A stretch of 64,000 bases of DNA. Origin: Petunia secreta (taxonomy: Eukaryota; Streptophyta; Magnoliopsida; Solanales; Solanaceae). This document shows, piece after piece, positions 1-9,884 of this stretch; the stretch's first letter is position 1, and the number at the start of each line of letters is the position of its first letter. The notes under the pieces were generated by a model. It searched no databases and was not told the DNA's origin. It was given only the letters and a program-made list of their open reading frames with translations. The position numbers and the translations under genes are program-made. The stretch is from contig JARKIP010000053.1 in the NCBI GenBank assembly GCA_029990175.1, positions 17,130,001 through 17,194,000 on the forward strand, written 5' to 3'.

Positions 1-231
1 GGTAGTTCTAAGAACTACCGGTCTGCCAGGATGTTGAGGTATCTGATGTAGTACACCCATGTATTTCTTTTTCCCTTAAATGTGAGTAAGATTTGATTCT
101 TTCGATTGATCTGGAAATGGTGTGTCTTATCATGTTTCGATGGTTTTCTTGGATGTCGTTTCTATTAAGAATCGGTTGCGGTAGAGGGGTGAGCTTCTTG
201 TATGATTTATTCCTGGCATTTCTGAGATCCT
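1..231. other. Flanking sequence left of long LTR, no gene seen
   Basis: No open frame with recognisable protein content. The stretch directly before the LTR is not purine-rich, so it does not look like the polypurine tract that would precede a 3' LTR. This argues that the LTR to the right is solitary or a 5' copy. Confidence 0.4.
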
Positions 232-3200
232 TGTTGACACCCAATTTTGTCCCGGAAGTTTTCAAATTAAAGGTTTAATTATTCTAAAATTAAAATTAAT
301 TTTTAAAATTAAAGGCAATTGCTTAATTTCAAATAAAGTGGCTAAAATCGTAATGCGCAACCTTAATCTCAGCTGACCCTTGCAATTCCTCTACTTATCT
401 ATTAAAATCTAAAATTAGGGCTAATTTTGCTCTAAATCCCAAAATCAGCCTATACATGCAAAAAGCATATATACACATACATACTACACCAACATTACCC
501 ATTTCAGTCAAAATCCCTTGACCCATTGGACCCCTCGCGACCCGTTTCTTCCGATCGCGACCCGATTCCCTTTCAAATCTTCCCAAAATCTCCTCCAATC
601 CGTCCAAATCCAGGTCAGCTGGTCCCCATTTCTCTTTCCCTCTCACCAGTACAAAGCTCAACTGATCTTGTCCATCCATTTTAAATCCGAGAATAACATC
701 CGAGCCTTAAATAAATTCAACCGGCTATTTTCCCTTGAAAATCAGTGTGAAATTAGTACAATCCAAGAGGATTATACTATTTTGACCCTGGTTTCAAAAG
801 GGAAAAGCAAAAGGAGGAGGGTTAAATTCGATTTTTTCTAATGGGAGCATAACCCTAGCATTTCAGGTATAAATCTTATTTTTTGTTCATTTTAGAGTAG
901 GTTTGGGGGGGCATAAGAGAAACGGCAGCATATGCATTACACATAAAAGCTTCTCTCTCAGTTTTAAGGAATATAGTATTACTTTTTTCAGGTTTTGCTG
1001 ATTTCGATTTTGTGTTATCGCGTCGCTATTCGAGTTTTCAACCTTGTTCTAGTCGTCGACATTGTTCGTCGTTTGTTCGAATCGCTTCTTTTCGGATCCG
1101 TCGCCTCAGTTCCTGCTCCGGAAGAGGTAATAACCTTGCTTCACCTTAATGTTTTTCCTGTTTATTTTTCTTTATTGATTTAAACATGTGGCATGTTTAG
1201 GATGATTTATTTATGCTCGCTGAAATGATGCTTGAATAAGCGATAGCTAAAACTGTATAAACATAATTTTCATCTAGCTAATAAGGTCACTTGCAAGCTG
1301 GTGGGTTTCTGGTCGTTAAATGATTTTTAGTCGATGAACATTGTTGTTTTGGTTCTGTCTGATATCTTCATTGTTTCTTTGTTCTACATGGTAAATCTTG
1401 GTCTTTAATGTTGGTTTTGAACCTGAACCTGAACCTGTTTAGGCTAGTTTGAAATTCTGTTAAGTCTTCATTGCCTATTTGTGTGTTCAATTAAAATGAG
1501 AAGCAGCTGGTATAATCTTCGTTTTGCTCCCTGTTTGACTCTACGAATGCTTGTGAGGATTGGTGTGTTCAGGGTGGTCTTTTGATCTGGTTCTTTGTTT
1601 TTTTTTTTTGTTGGTATTTAGATAGGAGTTGCTCCTGGTTGTTTGAGGGGTTATCTGGTGGTTTGGTAAGTGACCTGAAGTGGTCTCCGTAGTTGTCCCA
1701 GGATCTGTTTGTGTGCAGGTATGAGTGTTTGTATGTGTATGAGTGTGTGTATGCAGTTCAGTAAGTGTGGAGGTGTTCAGGAGTTTAGCAGGGGCTTTGG
1801 AGTGAAGTTCTGGATGCTGCATTTCTGCAGCTTAGGTATTAAGTGTTGTAGTTGTTTCAAATTAGGTAGTGAAGGGTATATAGTTGTGCAGGGGTATAGT
1901 TTAGATGTGGGTGATGTGTTTAATTCCCTGGAGATAGGAGGTTGTTCAGGAAGGCATTTAGGGGTTGTTCAGGTGGATGTTTGATTGCTCAGTTAGTGTA
2001 GGAGTTCTGCATGTGTTTTATAGCTGCTTGGATAGGTCTCGGTAGTCTGTAGTTAGGTGAGGTTGTTCCCTAGTATTTCAGATGCTAGCAGGTCAATTCT
2101 AGGGGCTATTTCATGGTTAGAGGAGTTTAGTTCAGGGGAGGAGTTTGTTTATTGGCTTGCAAGATTGTTTGGTGAGTTGCCAGGTAGCCTGTGGGTGCGT
2201 GTGTAAAAGGGTTCTGAGTGCAGCAGTTTGCTTGGTTTTGTGGTGTGTGTGAGTTGTTTGTGGTCTGTAGGAGTTGTATTAGGCTAGTGGATTAATCTGT
2301 TCTTGGGGGTATTGTCTAGCAGCTTAGCTTTCTTCCTGTTCTGCTCTTGTTTTCTACTTATTGTGAATGCTAGTTGGATTAGAATAGCCTTATTGTCATA
2401 CAGGTTTGGAGAGTTATAAAAATGATCTGAAACCTGAGGTGTGTGCTATGATCTTTTATATATATTTACTAGTTTGTTGTTGTTGTTAGAAAATATAATC
2501 TTGATGTTTAAAAGGTTTTAAGCGAGTCTTCAAAGAGTGAACCTGGACATGTGAATGCATACGCTAACAGTTTTAATGTTCAAAGGGAAGGTTTAAATAA
2601 AATGCAGTTATAAATATGTTTCGGACGCTTAAAGTCTAGTTCAATTCCTAAGAGACTCTTGTGATAATGAGCTTGATCTTTCTTTCTTAAAACTGGAGGT
2701 CTGGAATTGCAATTAGTCATACCTGATATAGATCTCATAATATCCATAAACTATCTTGTTTAGTATGTGAAACTTATTTATTGGCTGAAACACTAATCTC
2801 GGAGTTTGTCTTGGCTGCTATCCAGAATGGTTTTTGAATCTGCCTAGTTCAGTAATACGACTAAAGTCTCAATGTTGTCATAGCATGGTCTGCATACAAT
2901 TAAATGTGGAAATAGTTAAACACCTTCCTGTTGTTAGTGCATAATCCCAAATGAGGTCTAGTAGTGCTTGTTTTATAGGTACTATAGGTAATAGCCTTGG
3001 CTAGTCGTTACTTAAATAGCATGTTCATGCGTTTGTTTCACTGTATATTTGTTCTTGTTCCTGAGTTTGTATTAGCTGCTTAGTTTAGTTATGGCATGTC
3101 TATTTGGTAAAACTAGTAAAAATTTAATTTAGCCTTATAAACTTGACACCATTGTTTGGTCTTGGAATCCGCTTCTGTTCCAGTGATAATAAAAATAGAA

Positions 3201-4712
3201 ACAACTTTTTGAGTTAAGACGTTTATTTGTGTTATTGGTTTATGTACTCGTGCTTAAATATGGAGTACATTTTTGTTGGCATTGATCTGGAACAAAAATG
3301 GAAATGTGATGTCTATGTCTTTTTCTATTGAATTGGATTGCTTTATCCATTTGTTGTGTGGGTTGTTTTTGGAAGCTATTGGATGATTAGGCATAAACAC
3401 ACTTATTAGATGAATGACTTTGTAGTTCTTTTTGCTCTGTGTTAATTCCTTTTTGCATGTATTTCTTAAATGGTTACTAATTTCCTTCTCTCTTCTATTT
3501 TCTTTGCATGAACTTTTGGGAACGAGTTGAATAAAAAACTCACAAATTGGGAAGGCATGCATTTGGAAGTTATTTGATCCGCTCCGCATTTTCGGGACTT
3601 GATATCCCCGAAATGTAAAAGAAAAAGTGAATGAATGAAACCCTTATGAAATACAGGGCTTATGTTGAATTCGCTATCCGGTTTCTATCTTCTAAACTCC
3701 TTCTCTCCCGTCCCCCTTTAGAAAGCATGTTTTAGGATCCCGTAAATCGAATTAGGACTTTGCATGACTAGAAGCTTGGTAGGATAGCCGCTTTATCAAA
3801 TTGTTATCTTATTGCATGTTTAGAATTGATCACACAATTGCTTATCCCGTTTCTTTGGGACGCGCCAATTAGTTTAAGATAATAGGAATCTTTGGTTAGT
3901 TATCGAGTGCAAAAGAAATTAAAATTTAATTAAATTATACTTCTTTATTCATTATTTATATTTAAGTTAATTATTTATCCATTTATTAATTATTTAATTA
4001 TTTATTTATTAATTAATTAAATTAATTAAGTATTATTTATTATTAATTTATTTATTTAATTTTAGTTCATCATCTATTTGTTTAATCAATTATAATTATT
4101 TATTTATTTATTTATTATTTATTTATTCCTCATTTAATTGAATTCATATAAATATCTAATTATTCAATTAAGTTATTATCTATTCATTATTTATTTATCC
4201 AACTAATTAATTAATCAATTATCACTATTTATCTAATCATTTATTTTTATCTACATTATTTTATTTAGCCCTTATTTATTTAATTAATTAATCAATCAAC
4301 CATTATCTTATTATTCATTTAATTAATCTTAAGTTTTGTTGTTTATTTGTCTAACTATTTGCATAATCAAACCTTATCTTATTATTCATGATATATTTAT
4401 CTTTATTTAAAATTTATCCTAAACTAATTATCTTTAAGTAAATTCGTGAAAATTGCCGGATTAACCGCTTTTAGTGGATTTCGAAAGTGCTCCCGTTAGG
4501 GACCTTCTTTCGAATTTAATAGAACCGCTTACCTAAGAATCTCTGAATTATTTTTCTTTAAATAAGGAATAAAATTGCACTCTTTAGTTAACTTAAGTTC
4601 CTAATAATCCTTAAATTAGGTGGCGACTCCAAAGAAACCCTTTGGAGTCCCATTTTGTTGAAATCAAATCCCGATGCATACTTGTTATGTATTTTTTTGG
4701 GAGAGTTCAACA
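232..4712 (+). mobile_element. Long LTR, probably solo, Tat/Ogre-like (copy 1)
   Basis: The sequence starts TGTTGACACCCAATTTTG and ends GAGAGTTCAACA, giving terminal inverted repeats TGTTGA/TCAACA. A second copy, inverted, occupies 41751-45879 and ends at the same points, which is how the borders were set. Starts of this form and LTRs above 4 kb are known for Tat/Ogre-type Ty3/gypsy elements; that assignment is by resemblance. Near the 3' end (about 4440-4660) is a block well conserved between the copies, with paired GC patches and TGGCGACTCC followed by an AAACCCTTTGGAGTCC palindromic partner. The part from 3935 to 4430 is an extremely AT-rich run of TTAT/TAAT words. No gag or pol sequence adjoins either end. 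The 5-bp flanks (ATCCT, ATTAC) do not match, so a target-site duplication is not confirmed. Confidence 0.7.
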
Positions 4713-5035
4713 ATTACCATGAGCATAATTCTATTCTTTGTGAAAGAGTACTTGGAAAGCCTTTCTCTGTTGTATAAAATTAATGAGGATGAATGAGTTT
4801 TTAATGTGAATGCTTGTCTTTAGTTGATACGACTGAACTATTTTTGTTTAAACAGATGTATATATTTTAACAATGTGAACGCTTTGAGATTTGTAGAGTT
4901 TGGTTGTATCTAGTGTTAAATGTACATTTTTCTGTAAGCGTTTTATGTGCGTCGTGGCTTGTTTTTAATGTTTGTTTGGATTTTATAAGCTTATAATGTT
5001 GTGAGGGCAGTAAATCAATGCAAGCGGCTTGTGGA
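4713..5035. other. Gene-free spacer before hairpin array
   Basis: No supported gene. The sequence contains scattered relatives of the words found in the array that follows and grades into it. Confidence 0.4.
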
Positions 5036-5690
5036 ATTTTGTGAGGGGTTGGGGTGAAGTGCTGCCTAGGCAGCATTATTTCAAGCTTATATGGGAATTT
5101 GGGTAGGGGTGGAGACCGAGTACTGCATGTTAAGGGATCTGGTTTGTAAATGGTGTAGGCCAAGTGCTACCTGTCAGGCATCCATTTAAGACAATTGGCT
5201 GTGAGGTTTTGGTAAGGCTTTGCGGGCAACTGTTGCCAATTTGCCAATATTTGCGTCCAAACACAATGGTAGAGGGGGTTAATAGAGAAATGAAGCTAGG
5301 ACATATTGAATTCTTAGCTTGTGTTCTTAGTGTTTGTTTATATATTTTAAGCTTATTATGTGAAGGCAGCAACTCAAGGCAATTGGCTTGGGGAATTTGG
5401 TGACGGGTGGAGGTCAAGTGCTTCCTATGTAACATTTTAAGGGAATTAGCGACTGAGAAAATTTAGTGAGTGGTGGGGACCAGTGCTACCTAGGCAGCAC
5501 TTCAAGGGTATTAACTTGGGGAATTTGGTGAGAGGGTGGAGGCTAAGGGTTGCCTACGCAACAACTTAATGTAATTGGCTATGAGAATTTGGTGATGGGA
5601 GGAGGCCAAGTGCTGCCTGGGCAGCTACTCAAGGCAATTTTCTTTGTGGATTTGGTAGGGGTTGGCGGGCAATGCCTATTTACCAACACT
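5036..5690. repeat. Degenerate tandem array of hairpin-forming ~63-bp units
   Basis: Units begin with variants of GAATTTGGTGAGGGGTGG (near 5036, 5096, 5394, 5459, 5521, 5588 and 5650) and continue into a near-palindrome of the form AAGTGCTGCC-TAGGCAGCACTT, then AAGGCAATTGGCT. The spacing of the later units is about 60-67 bp. A longer duplication is superimposed: a segment near 5222-5310 (GCGGGCAA... to GACATATTGAAT) recurs at 5664-5752. The hairpin core GTGCTGCC/GGCAGCAC persists although the flanking bases differ. No protein is encoded. Origin is unknown; it adjoins a dispersed repeat containing the same hairpin word. Confidence 0.6.
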
Positions 5691-5989
5691 TGCAAGTCAA
5701 TACAATGATAAATGGGTCAAGGGAGAAATGAAACCAAGACATATTGAATCAAAATACAAAAAGACAAAGGCAAACAGATTGTTCTTTAAAATGTGCTTCA
5801 AAATATTTTAAAAAAAAATATAATATTAAAAACATAATGACATGACAAAATAATACTAATTTGGTGAAGCCGATGGAGTAGATTCGTCGATGATATTTGG
5901 TCAGTCATCATCGTTTATACGTCCCGCAAGCATTATCTCTCTGATTTGTTTGAGTACTTTATGGCCATTGTGATTCGAACTCCAAATTC

Positions 5990-6965
5990 TGCATCTAATT
6001 TTTCATTTCGTCATCCAGACTTGCTACGTCGCTCTTTAAAATAAAGCTCTATATTCTGTTGTAAGCAATGTAGATCTGCACGCAGTGAAATTGAAACACG
6101 AGTTTAGAGTTTGGTTAATAGATTAACAAGATAAAGCAAACATCAATTTTCATTTGTTAAGTGTTACGCATCAGCGCTGGAGGTCGACTGGTAACAAGTT
6201 GTAATTGTCTACACTTTTTTAATTAAAGTGTTGGTCTTCAACCACAACTTGTAGGGAAATTTCCCTACACAAGTTATATCAGATGTATGTAAAGATTTGC
6301 CAGCACAACTAAAGTGCTGCCTATTGAGCATCATATATAGAGATTTCTCTACATGTTGTTTTGCACCAAACTCCAAGTGCTGCCCACAAGGCACCACTTC
6401 ATGCGACTAAAAGTGCTGCCTATTAGGCAACACATGTAGAGTTTATCTGCAAGCAATTGTTTGCACCACAACTGCAAGTGCTGCCCCCAAGGCAGTGAGT
6501 GCAGGGCAAACATTTGCCCATTGGTCATAGCTTTTACGTGTTGCCTGTTAGTGACAATATACAGAGATTATCTACAAGTTATTTCAAGGTAATTTATGCC
6601 AAAGCAATGTCGTTGTAACTAGATAAGAGTAATCATAATTCTATCTGTAAATTCTACACCAAATACAGATTGAAAATATAAACTTTTTTTTAGTAATTGA
6701 TAATTATTTTAACAGTAATGTCGGGTATCTGGCAGTAGTTTTTTATTGGTATCAGCAAAATTCGTAGCTCGTTTTAGCTAATATGTAATTATATGAAATT
6801 TAAACAAATTATACGAATTTAAAACATAATTATGCAAATTTAATTCAAAATATACGTATAATCAATAAGATATTGAAGATATTACCTTTGAATCTTCTTT
6901 TTCTGCAAATTTGGAGTTGAGTTAGGGTTTGAGTCTGTTGTAGAATGGTAAACAGAAGGAAAGGG
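5990..6965 (-). repeat. Dispersed repeat with serial hairpins (copy A)
   Basis: Read on the minus strand this region aligns by eye with 47440-48420 on the plus strand. Shared landmarks in order are a TCAAACCCTA...CTCCAAATTT block, an AAATTCGTATAATTTAATT-like stretch, several CTACAAGTTGT / AGTGCTGCCnnnnGGCAACACTT hairpin units, and a CTACATTGCTTACAA block at the far end. At least five imperfect GTGCTGCC..GGCA hairpins lie between 6240 and 6560. The two copies are clearly related but well diverged. I see no terminal repeat or open frame that identifies the element class. Confidence 0.5.
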
Positions 6966-7803
6966 ATAAATCGCGTATTTTTAATATGTTCATGCGTATT
7001 TTCGTCCAAAAAAGTTTCACTTAAGTTAGGCAAGATCATTCTTGCAAACCATTGTTAATGAGGTCAATTAGGCAAACCATTGCCTAAGGCGTCATAATCC
7101 CGTAATTCTCCCCTTTTATATCATGTATATAATTTGTCTATATAAATATGCACATTTATACTCCGGATATATTTCATAATTAAACATAGATAAATTAACA
7201 TAGTAACTGCATTATCTCTAAAGTGTAAAAAGATATACATATTTATGAGAATAAAATAAACAAATTATATATTATATGTATTTTAAGAGAGTAATAATTT
7301 TGTCAAAATAAAGAAATTCCTTAGTAGAACCCCTTCTTTAAAACTTGCTACTTTTGTAGAGTTTCACAGAGGGCATGATTGCTAAATTCAAGGAAAAAGT
7401 CGCACAAGTTTTCTCCAAAAATGTAAAAGGAACTTCCCCCGAAAAATTTGGGATAGATGGATAAGTTTTTTTTAGAAATTTTCTGCTATATTGGTTATTC
7501 TTTTATTACTGATGGCTGCTCTATTAAATATATAAAAAAGCTAGTAAAAACTAGTACATAAATAGCTAGGTCTTAAGACTTAATTACAGCATTCTAGCTC
7601 ATTTTTAAATACTTAAAAGAATAACATACTAAAAATAACCAATATAGCACAAAACTAGATACCTAGATACATATCATACTAAAAATAACCAATATAGCAC
7701 AAAACTAGATACCTAGATACATACCTATCCATCCATGATTTTAGCTAAAAACGTAAATCACCTTACAACTAAATAAAAAAAACTTCCGTCCACGATTTTG
7801 TGG
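6966..7803. other. Gene-free AT-rich spacer
   Basis: No gene is supported. It holds the two-copy 50-bp tandem repeat at 7625-7724. The last bases before the gypsy-1 LTR are TTTTGTGG. Confidence 0.4.
7625..7724. repeat. Tandem duplication, 50-bp unit x2
   Basis: The unit starting CATACTAAAAATAACC and ending near TAGATACATA occurs twice back to back with period 50 and almost no change. It is therefore a recent local duplication. Confidence 0.85.
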
Positions 7804-8017
7804 TGATAAGACCCAAACCCCCTCAAGACCCTTCACTCGGAGTCAAGCCAAGTTGATCCAAGATACCCATCTTCACTTGATATGGAAGGGTATGGAAGAA
7901 GGCCCCGAGAGCAACTTGAAGACCATGCTTTGGTGTACCATGGATGGAGGATCCTCTAGGACGCTTGGTGAGGCTCAAGAGGCACAAAATGAGACATCCC
8001 AAGGGGCTTCAGATCAA

Positions 8018-8181
8018 GGCGGAGCGCCTCCCAGCTGAGGCGGGGCGCCTCCCAAAATCCAGAGAACTAGAAGTCAGGAGGCGGAGCGCCCAGCTTAAGA
8101 GGCGGAGCACCTCAGGAAATCCAGAGGCTTGCAAGTCACTAGGCGGCCGCCTCCCCCTACTAGGCGGACCGCCTACCCCTG
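8018..8181. repeat. Cluster of six GC palindromes in gypsy-1 LTR
   Basis: Six variants of AGGCGGAGCGCCTCC occur within about 160 bp: GGCGGAGCGCC, GGCGGGGCGCC, GGCGGAGCGCC, GGCGGAGCACC, GGCGGCCGCC and GGCGGACCGCC. Each is palindromic or nearly so. The same word forms a second cluster in the leader (9301-9453). Changes are concentrated in the middle or look like C-to-T decay. Confidence 0.85.
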
Positions 8182-8305
8182 TGACCCACATGCGGGATTT
8201 TTAATGACTCTTGCTTGAACTTCCAACTTTAGCCCTGCGTGGCCTTATTTGTTTTAACCCACTTTGGGGGTATTTTAGACCTTTTATTTAGACCTAAGTG
8301 AAGCC

Positions 8306-8313
8306 TATAAATA
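8306..8313 (+). promoter_or_regulatory. TATA box of gypsy-1 LTR
   Basis: TATAAATA lies in a GCCTATAAATACTTCAC context, about 320 bp before the LTR end. This is a plausible Pol II start region for the element RNA. Confidence 0.6.
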
Positions 8314-8631
8314 CTTCACTTAGCCTCTTCAAATCATTAGCTAACTTTGATGATTAAACAAACACTTGTGTTGAGAGTTGAACTCTTTGATTGAATGAAT
8401 GAAACCTTGATGGGACTTGTTCTTCCTCTAGCGGACCTAAATGAATTCCAATTCCCCCCGATCATTCTACTTGCGTGCTCACGTTAGCTCGAGGGTAGTT
8501 GCCTAGTGTAGGTGTTCTTGTCATTCTCTCGGAGTGTAACGGAACAAGTTCTCCGTTGCTACTTGAGATTATCGTACGAGTTACGTCTCGCTTTTATCTT
8601 TTACTTTTCCGCATTTTGAGTCCTATCATCT

Positions 8632-8643
8632 TGGTATCAGAGC
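8632..8643 (+). other. Primer binding site, initiator tRNA-Met
   Basis: TGGTATCAGAGC is complementary to the 3' end of plant initiator tRNA-Met and sits three bases after the LTR end, the usual arrangement. The following AAGGCTCGGGTTTT resembles the same position in the 50352-55704 element (AAGGCTTGGATTTC). Confidence 0.9.
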
Positions 8644-9884
8644 AAGGCTCGGGTTTTGTTTCTACAAACCCCCGACCCTTGATTCTTCGTGCCTAGGTTA
8701 GTTTCTATCTTTAGGTTCTTGTTTGTTGTTATTAAAAGAAGAAAACTACAAAAAAATTGAAAAATTGAAAATCTAAAAAATTTGGTGTAACTTGTTGGTT
8801 TGAATGATTCATGATATGGGTGTTATAGATTCTTGATCGTGGTTGAAATCCCGTCGTTTGGATACCAAAAACACTTGGATTGGTGAAGGTTGAAAATCAA
8901 AACCCCAAAACCCCTTAAAACCCTTGATGAACTTGTTCTTGATGACTTTTGATTGATTCTTCGGTTGGATTGATATTGGATTGAGAACTTGATATTGGGG
9001 TTTGATCCTTGTGTGATTCCCGTTCTTTTGGTACCTTAAACACCCAATTTGGAGTTGTATTACATGAATTGAGAATTTGAAACCCTTTGAAAATTTGAAA
9101 ATTTTAAAACCCTAGCTTTGAAGATGATGATCATGGTGGATTGCGTGATATTGATTGGGGTTTGATAAAAGTTGTTGGGGTTTGTTCTTTGTGACTAATA
9201 CAACATTTGGGTACCTTTGAATTGCTAAAACAACGTTTGAATGGTTGGATTTGTGGGTGAAAAATCAACAAAACGCGAAGTGAACTGTGCTGGAACACAG
9301 CAGGAGGCGGAGCGCCTAACAAAGAGGCGGAGCGCCTCCCACTGGTGAGCTTGCAGGAATTATCTGAGGTGGAGCGCCTCCCTGAGAGGGCGGAGCGCCT
9401 CCCACCTGCACCCTGCTCTGGGCGGTCGCCTCTTATCCTGAGGCGGGGCGCCTACTTCCTGAAGCTTGGGAATTGGGTAGAAACTTCTAGGATTTCTTGT
9501 TTTGTTGTTTGCATTGCTTCTAATTGGTACTATTAGAGTATAATCCTACTTGATTAGTACTAATTACTTCGAGCTACTAGGATCATCGTGCCTTAGGAAG
9601 GAGACTAGAATTCAAAGAAGATTCGTAGTTTCTTTTGATTCAAGTCCTTTACTTCAAAGTGCCTAGCGTTCATCGAGTCCCATTAACTCCACTCACCCCG
9701 GAGTGTGCTTGACTCGTGAATAGTTTGGTTGAGTAGAGGGATTGTTAGTCATCTACGGGAAGCTTTGGAATTACAAGTCGAGTGAAATATCCACCGCCAC
9801 CCAAAAGAGTGATCCGAGTGAACACAAGTGAGGGAGCGAGTGAGGTGTTTTAACTAACGCTTGTTTCTTTTCTTTGTAGGTACA
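8644..9884 (+). other. gypsy-1 untranslated leader with second palindrome cluster
   Basis: The leader is about 1.24 kb with no coding content. Six copies of the AGGCGGAGCGCCT-type palindrome lie at about 9301-9453. The leader ends with a splice-acceptor-like arrangement: ACTAAC at 9853-9858, a T-rich run, and TTTGTAG ending at 9879, just before the gag ATG. This may mean the leader is partly removed by splicing; no transcript evidence is available. Confidence 0.6.

Larger units (their letters stand above)
7804..8628 (+). repeat. gypsy-1 5' LTR
   Basis: It begins TGATAAGACCC and ends CCTATCA, three bases before the PBS. Its first 70 bp recur at 14792-14861 directly after the PPT, which fixes the left border. 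It holds a TATA box, a cluster of GC palindromes, and an open frame to 8038 that continues the ancestral pol C-terminus. The length of 825 bp is normal for plant gypsy LTRs. Confidence 0.88.

Noticed and set aside
1541..1822. His/Thr-repeat minus-strand frame
   Set aside because: A (TG)n-like stretch within the long LTR creates it.
5036..5690. CRISPR-like array
   Set aside because: Units are degenerate throughout with no alternation of constant repeats and unique spacers, and the DNA is plant nuclear.
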